Below, in pieces: positions 8,000 through 18,425 of a stretch of 64,000 nt of DNA. The DNA is from DASVBE01 sp963770375. Lineage in GTDB: Bacteria; Actinomycetota; Actinomycetes; Streptosporangiales; Streptosporangiaceae. The translations under genes were made by a program, and so were the position numbers. The notes below the pieces were generated by a model, which searched no databases, was not told where the DNA came from, and saw nothing but the letters and a program-made list of their open reading frames with translations. Position 1 is the stretch's first letter. Each line of letters begins with the position of its first letter. The DNA lies in the NCBI GenBank assembly GCA_963770375.1, contig CAVYPM010000026.1:22124-86123 (forward strand). Reading direction: 5' to 3'.

Positions 8000-10900
8000 T
8001 CAATCGGCCGGGCGCTGGCCAATGCGGGACTGCCAGGCCGCCATCCGCTGGCGGGCCGCGGCCTGCAGGCCGCCGGCGTAGCTCCCGGCGTGCCGGGCCA
8101 GCCCGGCGACGTGACCGGCCGCGCGGTCCAGCCAGGCCGGCACGCCGTAGTCGGCGGCCAGGTCCCCGGTCCACCACCAGGCCTCGATGGCCACGGACGA
8201 GTCCAGCAGGTCCAGGTCGGCTGCCACCTGCTCGCGGCGTGGCCGGCTGACCGAGGCGGTGGTCCGCGCGGTGCCGCAGCAGCCGGGCCACGCTGACGTA
8301 GCGGGGGATCGCCAGGTCCTGGGCCCGGCGCTCGAGCTCGCGGGCCTGCCCGGCGGCCCGGTCCGGCTCGCCGCACAGCAGCGCCAGCCGTGCGGTCAGC
8401 AGCCGCAGCTTCAGGTCCAGCCGCCAGCCGAACACCAGGTCACCGCGCAGCAGGTCGCTGGCCTGCGCCAGCCAGGCGGCGGCGCCGTCCGGGTCGCCGT
8501 TCTCCACGCACTGCTCGGCGTGGTCCTCGAGCGCGGCGATAGTGACCTCCGCGGTGCCGTGCCCGCGGCCGATCTCCAGGGCCGCCGCGTGCAGGTCGGC
8601 CGCCTGCGCCCGGGCACCCAGGCTGCGCAGCACCCAGCCGGTGAGGTTCACCCCGCGCCCCGCGAACCGCGGCACCTGCCGGCGCTCCACCTCCGCGGTG
8701 TACCGGGCGAAGGCGTCCAGGGCCTGCTGCGGCTGGCCGGCCGCCGCGTGCGCAAGGCCGAGGAACAGCAGCGCGTGCAGGGTCGCCGAGGTGTGCTCCA
8801 CGCCGATCTGGCCCCGGGCCGCCGGGCGCAGCAGCTCCAGAGCCTCGGGCACCCGGCTCTGGTGGGCGCGCAGCACGCCGAGCCAGGCCGCCGCGGTCAC
8901 CCGGTCGGCGCCCGCGGCGATCGTCAGCGCCTCGCCCAGCAGGGTCTCCGCGGCGGCCAGGTCACCGGCCGCGTGCCCGATCCGGCCGCCCACCGCCAGG
9001 CACCGGGCCCGGGTCGGGACGTCGCCGGCGGCCAGCGCGCCGTCGGCCGCGAACTGGGCCGCCTGGGTGAACCGGCGGCCGAAGTACGAGGCCCAGGCGC
9101 CGACCTCCAGCGCGGCCGGGCCGGCCGGGGCGGCCCGCGCCGCGGCTTCCGTAAACCTTGAAAAACCCTCGCCTCCTACGGTGCCGGCGGCCGTGGCGGC
9201 GCGGTCGACGTCGCGCAGCGCGGCGTCGTAGTCGCCCCGCCGGGTCCGCACCCGGGCCCGGGCGAGCCAGGCTTGCGGCTGCGGGTCCAGCCGCACCGCG
9301 TCGTCGAGCAGCGCCTCCGCGGCAGCGTGATCGAACCGCTCGGCGGCCCGGTCCGCGGCGTCGCACAGCGCCGCGCTGGCCAGCGCCACGTCCCCGCCCA
9401 GCCGGGCGTGCCCGGCCACCGTGGCCGGGTCCGCCCCGGGCCGGGTGGCCAGCACCCGGCCCGCCTGCCGGTGCAGCAGCGCGGACCGCCCGGCGCTCGC
9501 GCTGGCCGCCAGCGCCTCCCTGACCAGCTCGTGCCGGAACCTGAACACGCCGCCGTCCTCGGCCAGGAACTGCTTGGCCGCGGCCTGGGCCGCGTAGTCG
9601 AGCACGTCGACCACACCACGGCCGGACAGCGCGGCCAGCAGGTCCACGTCCAGCTCCGGGCCGATGACCGCGGCGGTGCGCAGCAGCGACCCGGCCGGCC
9701 CCAGCTCGTCGCAGCGGGCCGCGACCGACTCGACCAGCGAGGCCGGCAGCTCGGCCGCGGCGGTTTGCTGGGCCAGCTCGGTGAGGAACAGCGGATGGCC
9801 GCGGGACCGGTCGTACAGCCGGGCGGCCCGGCCGGGCCCGACGAGCTCCTCGACCGCGGCGCGGGTGAGTGCGGTCAGCTGGATGCGGGCGGTACTGGGC
9901 AGCGGGACGCCCTCGCCGGTGCGTACCGCGGCGACCACGGCCAGGCTGAGGTCCTGGCGGGCCGCGAAGCGGAGAAGGTCGGCCAGGGCGGGGCCGGCCA
10001 GGTGCGCGTCGTCGATGACCGCGACAAGGGCGCCGGCCCGGCCCGGCGCCGGCTTCGGTGAGGCGGCGGAGCACGCGGGTCAGCGCGGCGTAGAGCACGG
10101 CCGGGCCGAGCATGCTGTCGGCCAGGCCGGTGAGCTGGCTCAGCTGGCCAGGGCCGGCCGCGGTGTCGAGCAGCGGGGCGAGGATGGCGGCGTCCGCGTC
10201 CAGGAGGGTCGCGGCGGCTTCAGGGCCCCGGCGGCGGAGCAGGGCGGCCAGCGCGGTGAGCAGGGCGTCCAGCGGCATCGACCGGTCCAGCGGGCCGCAC
10301 GATGCGAGCAGGATCGTGTCGCCGGCCGCGGCCCGCCGGGCGGCCCAGGAGCGCAGCAGCGTGGTCTTGCCGATGCCGGCCTCGCCCTCGACGATCACGA
10401 TCTCGGTGCGGCCGCCGCGGGCCCGGCCGGCGATCGTGTCGAGGTAGCCGAGCTCGTCGTCGCGGCCGACGATGCGGGGCTGGCCGCTGGGATGGGTGGC
10501 GGCGGCTGCGGCGGCGGGCGCGGGGCTGGCGGGTGCGGTACTTCCCGCGGGCCGCTCGCCGCGCAGGATCGCGGTGTGCAGCGCGACGGTCTCCGGGGCC
10601 GGGTCGGTGCCCAGCTCGCCGGCCAGCCGCTCCCGTGTTCTCGCGTAGGCGGCCAGCGCCGCGGCCAGCTGTCCGCCCGCGGCGTAGGCCCGCAGCAGCA
10701 GGCGCAGCGCGGATTCGTCGTAGGGGTCCTGGTCCAGGGCCGCGGTCGCGGCGTCGGCCGCGGTCGCCCAGTCGCCGGCCTCCAGCAGCAGCCGGGCGGC
10801 GACCCGGCGGGCCCGGCCGGCCAGCCTGGTCAGCTCGGCCTGGCGCTGCGCGGCCCACTCGCCGGGCGCGGCGGTCGCCGGGCCGGGGCCGCGGACCAGG

Positions 10901-11292
10901 GAGAGCGCCACCCGGGCGGCGGCCGCCGCGCCGGCCACGTGGCCGGCCTCCCGGCGGGCGGTCACCTCGTCGATCAGGCTGGACAGCTCGGCCGCGTCCA
11001 GCCAGTCGTAGTGCAGCCGGTAGCCGCCGTCCTGGTGGCCGATCCGTTCCCGGCCGCCGAGGACCGAGCGGAGGCGGCTGACCAGCACCGACAGCTGGTC
11101 CTCGGGGCGGGCCGGGGGAGTGGCGGCCCACAGCGCGTCGGTCAGCAGGTCGGTTCTGACGACGGCGCCCTGGCCGAGGGCCAGCAGGTGCAGTACCTGG
11201 CGGGCCTTGCGGCTGCCCAGGGCGTGCGGGGCCAGCCCGTCCACGCCGAAGTCGCCGAGGACCCGGACGGCCAGCGACTTCATGGTGCTCAT
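8000..11292 (-). CDS. SARP/AfsR-type regulator with AAA ATPase and TPR region, frameshifted
   Basis: A large activator of the SARP class, about 1,095 codons. The N-terminal winged-helix (MKSLAVRVLGDFGVDG, then RKARQVLHLLALGQGA) and BTAD domain (LDAAELSSLIDEV to PETVALHTAIL) are followed by an AAA/NB-ARC-like ATPase (Walker A EGEAGIGKTTLL) and TPR-like helices. The frame shifts near 10042, in a run of GGCCC/GGCGCC, and again near 8265. All three pieces are well conserved in character, so indel errors are likely. The start is ATG 11292 or the internal ATG 11283. Such regulators usually control secondary metabolism, but no biosynthetic cluster is adjacent. Confidence 0.75.
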
Positions 11293-11517
11293 CCAACCGG
11301 GCCGCGGGGTGTCGCGCCAGGTCAGCCGATCACTTCTGAGAGGCGGCGCCCGCACGGCAGATCCCCTACAGCGGCAAGAGGGCCCTAGCCGGTACCGGCG
11401 GGAGCGAGCTGCGGATCCCAGCCCGGATCGGCGGCTGCAAGCTGGCTGCAAACCAGGGGAGGCAGGGTTTTGGGCAGAACCCGGGACCGGCCCGGGGCGC
11501 TTCACCCGGAGGACACC

Positions 11518-11883
11518 ATGACTGCGAAGGCCGAGCAGAAGAGCTTCGACCAGCCCGATGAGACCCGTGACTTCCCGCTCGGCGCGCTGCGCCTGCTCAG
11601 CATCGGCGGCGCCGACATCGGGCTGCTCACGCTGCAGCCCGGGTGGCGGTGGTCCGAGCACGTCAAGCCGGTGGCCGGCACCGACCTGTGCGAGGCGCCG
11701 CACTTCCAGTACCACGTGAGCGGGACCCTGCACGTGGTGATGGGTGACGGCGCCGAGTTCGACGCGCGACCGGGCGAGGTGACCGCGCTGCCGTCGGGGC
11801 ACGACGCGTGGGTGGTCGGGGACGAGCCTGTGGTCGTGGTGGACTGGTGCGGGGCCAGCAACTACGCCCGGTCGGACGGGTAG
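11518..11883 (+). CDS. Cupin-domain protein
   Basis: A 121-aa single-domain cupin. The barrel runs from LGALRLLSIGGADIGLLTLQ through GWRWSEHVKP and HFQYHVSGTLHVVMGDG to ARPGEVTALPSGHDAWVVGDE. The two conserved cupin motifs are recognisable with candidate metal ligands H67 and H101 only in part, so metal binding is uncertain. The ATG at 11518 is preceded by GGAGG with 5-nt spacing, which favours it over the in-frame upstream start. It is divergent from the SARP gene, with the intergenic region shared, and converges on the LLM gene. Confidence 0.75.
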   Translation: MTAKAEQKSFDQPDETRDFPLGALRLLSIGGADIGLLTLQPGWRWSEHVKPVAGTDLCEAPHFQYHVSGTLHVVMGDGAEFDARPGEVTALPSGHDAWVVGDEPVVVVDWCGASNYARSDG

Positions 11884-11886
11884 GCG

Positions 11887-12653
11887 CTAGCGGGGCGGGC
11901 CGGCCTCGATCGTCTCGCGGACCTGGGCCAGGGCGGGCGTGTAGGTGAAGTTGGTGAGCATCCAGGTGGCGCCGGCCTCGGCCCACGGCTTCGGGTCCTC
12001 GCCCGGTTCGAGGCCCACGACCATGTCGAAGGGCTCGCTGGCCGGCCGGCGCGGTCGGCGCGGTCGGCGCGGATCCCGGCGAGGAGCTCGGCGTAGTCGG
12101 CCGGGCTGGGGACCCGGGTCGGGAACAGGCCGTCCCACCTGGCGGCGCGGCGCACCGGGCGCCGGTGCGGCCATTCCGCGGCGACCCAGACCGGGATCCG
12201 GGGCTGCTGCACCGGGACCGGCTGGAAGTCGCCGGACCAGTACCGGGTCAGCTGTGCGAGGCCCTCGTCCAGCATGACGGCCCGTTCGCGCGGGTCGGCG
12301 ACCTCGCCGAACGGCTCGAGCTCGTTGTTGCGGGCGCTGCCGATGCCCACGCCGAGGGTGAGCCGGCCCGCGCTGAGCTGGTCCAGGGTGACGGTCTCCC
12401 GGGCCAGCTTGTGCACCCGGCGGCGGGACAGCGGGGTGATCATGGTCCCGATCCTGACGCGGCTGGTGGCGCAGGCGATCGCGGCCAGGGCGACCCACGG
12501 GTCGAGGACGGCCTGGACCGGGGCGCGGTACACGATGTGGTCCCAGACGAAGAAGCCGTCCCAGCCCCGCTCCTCCGCGGTGGCGGCCAGCTCGGCCAGC
12601 AGCCGCGGGTCGGCAAGCTCGTCAAACGGCGCAACGTCGATCGCGAACTTCAC
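11887..12653 (-). CDS. LLM-class (luciferase-like) flavin oxidoreductase, frameshifted
   Basis: A luciferase-like monooxygenase, probably FMN- or F420-dependent. The N-terminal part contains ERGWDGFFVWDHIVY, RVRIGTMITPLSRRR and RLTLGVGIGS, all hallmarks of the TIM-barrel family. The frame changes near 12038, and the C-terminal part (EPFDMVVGLEPGEDPKPWAE, then GATWMLTNF) is in another frame. A tandem 9-bp repeat GGCGCGGTC (about 12048-12074, encoding Arg-Ala-Asp) lies beside the break. This is either an error or replication slippage. Total length is near 255 aa, a little short for the family. The substrate is unknown. Confidence 0.75.
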
Positions 12654-12757
12654 CCGGCCGAGCCTAGCTTTCGCTCGGCCGGGGGCTTGCGGCCGGCTGT
12701 CGGAGGGCGGTGGTAGGCCGGGAGCTGGCCCTGGTTGACCGGTTTACCGGAGGAGCC

Positions 12758-13300
12758 ATGCACTGGTCGGAGATGGCGGAGGGCCAGCCACGGCTGGCGG
12801 CGCTGGCGCGGGAGCGGCTGATCGGACCGGGGGTGGTGCTCGTGGCCACCATCCGGCGCGACGGCACGCCGCGGCTCAGCCCGGTCGAGCCGTTCGTGCT
12901 GGACGGCGACCTGTGGCTGTCCATGATGTGGCAGTCGACGAAGGCCAGGGACCTGCTGCGCGATCCGCGGATTCTTGTGCACAGCGTGATCACCAGCCGG
13001 GACGGTGCCGAGGGCGAGGTCAAGCTGCGCGGTGCGGCCCGGGACGAGCCGGACCCGGCGGTGCAGCGCCGTTATGCCGCGGCGGTGGCCGCCAGCCTGG
13101 GGTGGGAGCCCGTGCCCGGGCGGTTTCACCTGTTCGGGGTCGATATCGAGCAGGTGACTTACGTCGCGTACGACCCTTCCGGCAGCGGCGACCAGCACGT
13201 GGCGATGTGGCCGCCCGGCCGCGAATTCGTCCGCCGGGCGACGTCGGCGACCAGCGTCGGCGAGCCGGAGCCGGCGAGCGGCCTGCTCGGGGCTGGCTAG
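12758..13300 (+). CDS. Pyridoxamine 5'-phosphate oxidase-fold protein
   Basis: A 180-aa PNPOx-like split-barrel protein. Core segments are VVLVATIRRDGTPRLSPVEPFVLDGDLWLSMM, STKARDLLRDPRILVHS and GEVKLRGAARDE, as in flavin- or F420-binding members. FHLFGVDIEQVTYVAYD and QHVAMWPPGREFVRR close the fold. The ATG at 12758 has GGAGGAG 4 nt before it, preferred over the longer GTG start at 12710. It is divergent from the LLM oxidoreductase gene; both could be flavin/F420 enzymes. The stop overlaps that of the convergent reductase gene. Confidence 0.75.
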   Translation: MHWSEMAEGQPRLAALARERLIGPGVVLVATIRRDGTPRLSPVEPFVLDGDLWLSMMWQSTKARDLLRDPRILVHSVITSRDGAEGEVKLRGAARDEPDPAVQRRYAAAVAASLGWEPVPGRFHLFGVDIEQVTYVAYDPSGSGDQHVAMWPPGREFVRRATSATSVGEPEPASGLLGAG

Positions 13301-14334
13301 TCCGGGGCGATGCGGACCACCCGGCGGCCGATGTGCGGTGAGCCGCGCTCGAAGACCGAGGCCAGCGCCTCGGGGGCCCGGTCGAGGCCGTCGAACTCGC
13401 TGACCACGGCCTTGAGGCGGCCGTCGTGCAGCAGCGCGGACAGGTCGGCGCGGGCGGTCTGCAGCCGCGTGGGGTAGTAGTCACCGACGATGTAGCCGCG
13501 CAGGGTGATCCGCTTGAACACGGCGTTGTGCAGGTCGGCGCCCGCGCCGGGGGCGTCCGGGTCGGCGTAGCTGCTCACGGTCCCGCACAGCACGACCGTG
13601 CCGTAGTTGTTCATGACCTCGAGCGCCCGGGTGAGCTGGCTGCCGCCGACGTTGTCGTAGAACACGTCCACGCCGCCGGCCGCCGCCGCGGTCTCGGCCA
13701 GCCGCGGCCCGAAGCTGGCGTCGCGGTAGTCGACCGCGGCGTCGGCGCCGAGCACCGCCGTGGCGTGGGCGACCCGGTCCTGGCCGCCCGCGATGGCGAT
13801 CACCCGTGCGCCGGCCGCCTTCGCCAGCTGGACGGCGACCCCGCCGACGGCGCCGGTCGCCGCGCTGACCAGCACGGTCTGCCCGGCTTGCACGTGGCCG
13901 ACGTCGTTGATGCCGATGTACGCGGTGATCCCGGTGGTGCTCAGCACGCTGATCCAGTCCAGGGGAGCGCCCAGCGCCCGGTCCGCGACCTCGTCCGGCG
14001 CGACGGTTGCAGTGGCGTGGGACTGCCAGCCGGTGTAGGTGGCGACCTGGGTGCCCACCGGGACGGCTGGGTCGTTCGACTGGACGACGACGCCAACGCT
14101 GTTGGCCGGGACCGGGTCGCCGATGGCCACCGGGGTCACCTCGGCCGAGCCGCGCAGCATCCGCAGCTGGTACGGGTCGACGCTGGTGACGATGTTCCGG
14201 ACGATCACCTCGCCGGGGCCGGGCTCGCGCAGGGGGCGGCGCTCGGGAACCAGGTCGCCCGGGGCCAGGGCCGGGCCCGGGCGGCGCCGGACAACGATGA
14301 CGTCCGCGTGGCCCGGTATCGCGGGCTCGGCCAT
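13297..14334 (-). CDS. Zinc-independent MDR oxidoreductase (CurA/PTGR-like)
   Basis: A 345-aa NADP-dependent medium-chain reductase of the leukotriene/curcumin-reductase type. It has an N-terminal GroES-like domain (PGPGEVIVRNIVTSVDPYQL), the linker GITAYIGINDVGHVQAGQTV, and the Rossmann glycine motif SAATGAVGGVAVQLAK. VFYDNVGGSQL and SPHIGRRVVRI near the end are typical of the family. It lacks the structural-zinc cysteine lobe. Start ATG 14334 has GGAGGAGAG immediately before it. Likely role: reduction of alpha,beta-unsaturated ketones or aldehydes, inferred from family. Confidence 0.85.
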   Translation of the reverse strand: MAEPAIPGHADVIVVRRRPGPALAPGDLVPERRPLREPGPGEVIVRNIVTSVDPYQLRMLRGSAEVTPVAIGDPVPANSVGVVVQSNDPAVPVGTQVATYTGWQSHATATVAPDEVADRALGAPLDWISVLSTTGITAYIGINDVGHVQAGQTVLVSAATGAVGGVAVQLAKAAGARVIAIAGGQDRVAHATAVLGADAAVDYRDASFGPRLAETAAAAGGVDVFYDNVGGSQLTRALEVMNNYGTVVLCGTVSSYADPDAPGAGADLHNAVFKRITLRGYIVGDYYPTRLQTARADLSALLHDGRLKAVVSEFDGLDRAPEALASVFERGSPHIGRRVVRIAPD

Positions 14335-14494
14335 CTCTCCTCCAAGGTCGCACGCCGAACTGCTCCAGCGGGCCAGCCCGCTGGGCCGTTCGGCGCTCGT
14401 TCGGCGCTCGTTCGGCGCGGCAGGCCAGCGGTCCGGCTCTCTCTCACCATCTCGCACCCAAGCACGCCTCGTCCTGCCCGGGTGCTGTAGACAA

Positions 14495-14570
14495 TGGAAA
14501 CGGTTTTCATTTACACGGTTTTCAACTACCCTGGGGGCCGCTCAACGAAAACGATGATCGGTATCATTTC
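14495..14570 (+). promoter_or_regulatory. Zur-box-like palindromes before the zinc operon
   Basis: TGGAAACGGTTTTCA (14495-14509) is a 15-bp near-palindrome (6 of 7 pairs) close to the actinobacterial Zur box TGAAAATGATTTTCA. Its right half ACGGTTTTCA repeats 15 bp later (14515-14524), and GAAAACGAT/ATCATTTC halves lie at 14547-14570. The sites are 27-100 bp before the zinc-binding protein start and are AT-richer than their surroundings. Repression by the Zur encoded at the end of the operon is the natural inference. Confidence 0.6.
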
Positions 14571-14596
14571 GCGCGGCAGCGCGGTCGGGAGACTGG

Positions 14597-15533
14597 GTGA
14601 GAGAGATCGGGACGAGGCTGACAGCAGTCCTGGCCGCCGTTGCCACCGCGGCGCTGGCGGCCGGGTGCTCGACGGCTGCCTCGGGCTCGCAGGCCGACGC
14701 CGGCAGCCCCGGCGGCAAGATCATCGTGGTGGCCGCGGAGAACTTCTGGGGCAGCATCGCCAAACAGCTCGGCGGCACGCAAGGTCACCGAGACCAGCAT
14801 CATCAGCAACCCGAACACCGACCCGCACGACTATGAGCCCACCGCGTCCGACGCGCGGACCATCTCGATGGCGAAGCTCGTCGTGGTCAACGGCATCGGC
14901 TACGACCCGTGGGCCTCGAAAGTGCTCGCCGCCAACCCGGTCGACGGCCGCCAGACGCTGAACGTCGGCGACCTGCTCGGCCTGAAGGACGGGGACAACC
15001 CGCATCAGTGGTACTCCGCCGCGCACGTCCGGCAGGTGGCCGAAGCCATCACCGCGGACTACAAGCGCCTCGACCCGGCCGACGCCGCCTACTTCACCCG
15101 CCAGCAGCACCACTTCGAGACCATTGCCCTGGCCCAGTACAACCGCCTGATCGCGCAGATCCGCGCCCGGTACGCCGGCACCCCGGTCGGCGCATCGGAA
15201 TCCATCGTGTCCCCGCTCGCCGCCACGCTCGGCCTGAAGATGCTCACCCCGTACTCGTTCCTGAGGGCGATCAGCGAGGGCGGCGAGCCGACCGCGCAGG
15301 ACAAGGCCACGATCGACGCGCAGATCAGGAACAAGGAAATCAAGATCTACATTTACAACAGCCAGAACGCCACCCCTGACGTGACCGCCCAGGTGCGGGA
15401 GGCCAGGGCCCGGCACATCCCGGTGACCACGGTGACCGAGACGCTGACCCCGGCGAACCTGACCTTCGAGCAGTGGCAGGTCAGCCAGCTTGAGCGGCTG
15501 GAATCGGCCCTGCACCAGGCCACCGGCCGGTAA
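14597..15533 (+). CDS. Zinc/manganese ABC transporter substrate-binding lipoprotein, frameshifted
   Basis: Metal-binding lipoprotein of the ZnuA/TroA cluster A-I family. The signal peptide MREIGTRLTAVLAAVATAAL ends in lipobox LAAGC (C24). IIVVAAENFWGSIAKQLGG starts the mature fold. After a one-base shift near 14778 the reading continues with VTETSIISNPNTDPHDYEPT, where the His is a metal ligand, and GDNPHQWYSAAHVRQ with the second His ligand. No His-rich loop is present. It starts at GTG 14597. The frameshift is probably an assembly error, because the rest of the operon is intact. Confidence 0.85.
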
Positions 15534-15550
15534 CCAGGGAAACGCCCAGG

Positions 15551-16498
15551 ATGCAGTACAAGGACACCGCTTTGAACCCGTTCACGAGCACCCAGCCCGC
15601 CAGCGACCAGACCGCGCCAGCAGGCCAGACCGCGCCAGCCCGGCGCCCGCCCGCAGCCCCGGGCCCCGTGCTGGAACTCCGCGGCGCGGCGGTCCGGGTC
15701 GGCGGCAGCGTCCTGTGGAGCGGCGTCGACCTCACCGTCGGCCGCGGCGAGTTCGTCGCCGTGCTCGGCCCCAACGGCGCCGGCAAGTCCACCCTCCTCA
15801 AGGTCCTCCTCGGCCTGCTCCCCACCGCCGCCGGCCAGGTCCGCGTTCTCGGCCAGCAGCCGGGCCGCGCCAGCCACCAGATCGGCTACCTCCCGCAGCG
15901 CCGCAGCTTCGACACCTCGGCCCGGATCCGCGGCACCGACGTCGTCCGGCTGGGCCTGGACGGCGACCGCTGGGGCCTCCCCCTCCCGTTCGGCCCGCGC
16001 AGCCGCGCCGCCGCCCAGCGGGTCAGCGACGTCATCGACCTGGTCGGCGCCACCAGCTACGCCGGCCGCCCGGTCGGCGAGTGCTCCGGCGGCGAGCAGC
16101 AGCGCCTCCTGCTCGCCCAGGCCCTGATCCGCCGCCCGGACCTGCTGCTCCTCGACGAGCCCCTGGACAGCCTCGACCTCCCCAGCCAGGCCACCGCCGC
16201 GGCCCTGATCAGCCGCATCTGCCGTGAGCAGGGCGTCACCATCGTCATGGTCGCGCACGACGTGAACCCGATCCTGTCCCACCTCAACCGGGTCGTGTAC
16301 ATAGCGGCCGGCGGCGCCGCCTGCGGGACCCCCGCCGAGGTCATCACCAGCCAGACCCTGACGCGGCTGTACCAGACCCCGGTCGAGGTCCTGACCGCCT
16401 CGGACGGCCGCCTGGTCGTCGTCGGCCAGCCCGAGCCGCCCGCCGTGCACAGTGACCGGCACGCCAGCCACGACCACCACGACGGCGGCGCCCCGTGA
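15551..16498 (+). CDS. znuC: Zinc ABC transporter ATPase
   Basis: ATP-binding subunit, 315 aa, cytoplasmic. Walker A GPNGAGKST, Q-loop YLPQRR, signature CSGGEQQR and Walker B LLLLDEP with the H-loop His in MVAHDVN are all present. About 40 Ala/Pro-rich residues precede the domain. The C-terminus carries a short His cluster (HSDRHASHDHHDGG) that could sense or buffer zinc. It lies 17 bp after the binding-protein gene, and its stop overlaps the GTG of the first permease. Confidence 0.88.
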   Translation: MQYKDTALNPFTSTQPASDQTAPAGQTAPARRPPAAPGPVLELRGAAVRVGGSVLWSGVDLTVGRGEFVAVLGPNGAGKSTLLKVLLGLLPTAAGQVRVLGQQPGRASHQIGYLPQRRSFDTSARIRGTDVVRLGLDGDRWGLPLPFGPRSRAAAQRVSDVIDLVGATSYAGRPVGECSGGEQQRLLLAQALIRRPDLLLLDEPLDSLDLPSQATAAALISRICREQGVTIVMVAHDVNPILSHLNRVVYIAAGGAACGTPAEVITSQTLTRLYQTPVEVLTASDGRLVVVGQPEPPAVHSDRHASHDHHDGGAP

Positions 16499-17400
16499 TC
16501 AACCCCGCGTTCTCGTGGAACATCGTGGACGACATCCGCACCATGTGGGCGTACCCCTTCATGGTGAATGCCTTCCGGGCCGGTGCTGTCGTGGCCGTCG
16601 TGGCCGGCGTGATGGGCTGGTTCATGGTGCTGCGGCGGCAGACCTTCGCCGGCCACACCCTGGCCCTGTCGGCCTTTCCCGGGGCCGCCGGGGCCACGCT
16701 GATCGGGATCGCGGCCAGCTACGGCTACTTCGCCTTCTGCACCGCGGCGGCGGCCGTCATCGCGCTGGCGACCCGCGGCCGCGCCGCCGGGCAGGGCAGC
16801 AGCCGGGTCAGCGAGTCCGCGCTGACCGGCGTCGTCCAGGCTTTCACGCTGGCCTGCGGGCTGCTGTTCGTCGCGCTGTACCACGGGTTCCTGAACGGCA
16901 CGACGGCCCTGCTGTTCGGCAGCTTCCTGGGCATCACCAGCAGTCAGGTGGCGCTCCTGGCCGCCACCGCCGCAGCCGTCCTGGCGATCCTGGCCGCCAT
17001 CGGCCGGCCCCTGCTGTTTGCCTCCGTCGACCCGGACGTGGCCGCCGCCCGCGGCGTCCCGGCCCGGGCCCTGTCGGTTGCGTTCCTGGTCCTGCTGGGC
17101 GCGGCGGTCGCGGAAACCGCCCAGATCACCGGCGCGCTGCTGGTCTTCGCGCTCCTGGTCATGCCCGCCGCGGCGGCGCAGCGGCTCACCGCCCGCCCGG
17201 CCGCGAGCCTGCTGCTGACGGTGGTCATCGGGTTCCTGGTGACCTGGGCGGGCCTGACCGCCGCGTTCTACTCCCCGTACCCGATCGGGTTCTGGGTGAC
17301 GAGCTTCGCGTTCGCCGTGTACCTGGCCGCGCAGGCCGCCCCGGTCCTGCTCCGCCGGGCCCGCCGCCGTCCCGCCCGCCTAGCCGGGGCGCCCGCGTGA
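16495..17400 (+). CDS. znuB: Zinc ABC transporter permease 1
   Basis: A 301-aa ABC-3 family membrane subunit with eight or nine hydrophobic segments. Family landmarks are MVLRRQTFAGHTLALSAFPG, FGSFLGITSSQ, RPLLFASVDPDVAAARGVP and GALLVFALLVMPAAAAQ. GTG 16495 overlaps the ATPase stop (GTGA), and its own stop overlaps the next permease start in the same way, so the four transport genes are translationally coupled. A long cytosolic Arg-rich tail closes the protein. Confidence 0.85.
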   Translation: MINPAFSWNIVDDIRTMWAYPFMVNAFRAGAVVAVVAGVMGWFMVLRRQTFAGHTLALSAFPGAAGATLIGIAASYGYFAFCTAAAAVIALATRGRAAGQGSSRVSESALTGVVQAFTLACGLLFVALYHGFLNGTTALLFGSFLGITSSQVALLAATAAAVLAILAAIGRPLLFASVDPDVAAARGVPARALSVAFLVLLGAAVAETAQITGALLVFALLVMPAAAAQRLTARPAASLLLTVVIGFLVTWAGLTAAFYSPYPIGFWVTSFAFAVYLAAQAAPVLLRRARRRPARLAGAPA

Positions 17401-18425
17401 GCATCCTCGCCCACCCGTTCCTGCAGCACGCGTTCCTGGCCGGGACGCTGATCGCGGCGGCCTGCGGCGTGGCCGGGTACTTCCTGGTCCTGCGGGCCCA
17501 GGTGTTCACCGGCGACGCGCTCAGCCACGTCGCGTTCACCGGCGCGCTGGCGGCCCTGGTGGCCGGCATCGACCTTCGCCTCGGCCTGTTCGCCGCCACG
17601 ATCGGCGTGGCGGCCGGCATCGGCCTGCTCAGCCGCCGCGGCCGGGCCGACGACGTCGTCATCGGCAACGTCTTCGCCTGGATCCTCGGCCTCGGGGTGT
17701 TCTTCCTCACCCTCTTCACCACCGCCCGCAGCAGCAGCAACGGCACCGCCGGGACCAGCGTTCTCTTCGGCTCCATCTTCGGCCTCTCGGCCCGGGACGC
17801 GGTGGTCGCCGCGGCCATCGGCGGCGGGATCATCGTGGCGATGGCGGCGATCGCCCGGCCGCTGCTGTTCGCCAGCATCGACGAATCGGTCGCCGCGGCC
17901 CGCGGGGTCCCGGTCCGCCTCCTGGGCGTCGGCTTCCTGGCGCTGGTCGGCGCGGCCGCCGCCGAGGCCACCCAGGCGGTCGGGGCGCTGCTGCTGCTCG
18001 GCCTGCTGGCCGCGCCCGCCGCGACCGCGCTGCTGCTGACCGCGCGGCCGTACCTGGGCCTGGTCATCTCCGCCGGCCTGGGCGTGGCCGAGATCTGGGC
18101 CGGCCTGGCCCTTGCCTACGCCGCCCCGTCCCTGCCGCCGAGCTTCGCCATCATCGCCGTGGCCACCGCCGCTTATCTGGCCGCCTACGGCGGCTACCGG
18201 TTCCGCCGCGGCCGCCGGGCCCGCCGGGGAAAGCGCAGCCACCTGGCGTCGTCAGCCGCAGATTTCAGGGTTACGGCAGCGGGGGCGCGGGCCGGCCTCC
18301 CTGCGCCGGCCCTGCCGCGGCGCGGGCCGGCCCAGGCGTCCCGCTCGGCCCCCGGCGGGCCCGCGCGGGCCAGGCACAATGGACCTATGGCCGGACCCGC
18401 ACCCCAGGGAGCTGAGCCGCGATGA
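17397..18425 (+). CDS. Zinc ABC transporter permease 2
   Basis: A second ABC-3 family permease, 342 aa, about eight membrane segments. LRAQVFTGDALSHVAFTGAL, VIGNVFAWILGLGVFFL, FGSIFGLSARD and RPLLFASIDESVAAARGVPV parallel the first permease, and VGALLLLGLLAAPAATALLL matches its family signature. A disordered tail of about 75 residues after YGGYRFRRGRR is unusual; the real stop may fit a frameshift there. Its stop overlaps the Zur start (ATGA). Two different permeases with one ATPase suggest a heterodimeric channel. Confidence 0.85.
   Translation: MSILAHPFLQHAFLAGTLIAAACGVAGYFLVLRAQVFTGDALSHVAFTGALAALVAGIDLRLGLFAATIGVAAGIGLLSRRGRADDVVIGNVFAWILGLGVFFLTLFTTARSSSNGTAGTSVLFGSIFGLSARDAVVAAAIGGGIIVAMAAIARPLLFASIDESVAAARGVPVRLLGVGFLALVGAAAAEATQAVGALLLLGLLAAPAATALLLTARPYLGLVISAGLGVAEIWAGLALAYAAPSLPPSFAIIAVATAAYLAAYGGYRFRRGRRARRGKRSHLASSAADFRVTAAGARAGLPAPALPRRGPAQASRSAPGGPARARHNGPMAGPAPQGAEPR

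Noticed and set aside
8000..11292. Marker of a secondary-metabolite cluster
   Set aside because: SARP regulators often accompany such clusters, but no synthase genes are found nearby.
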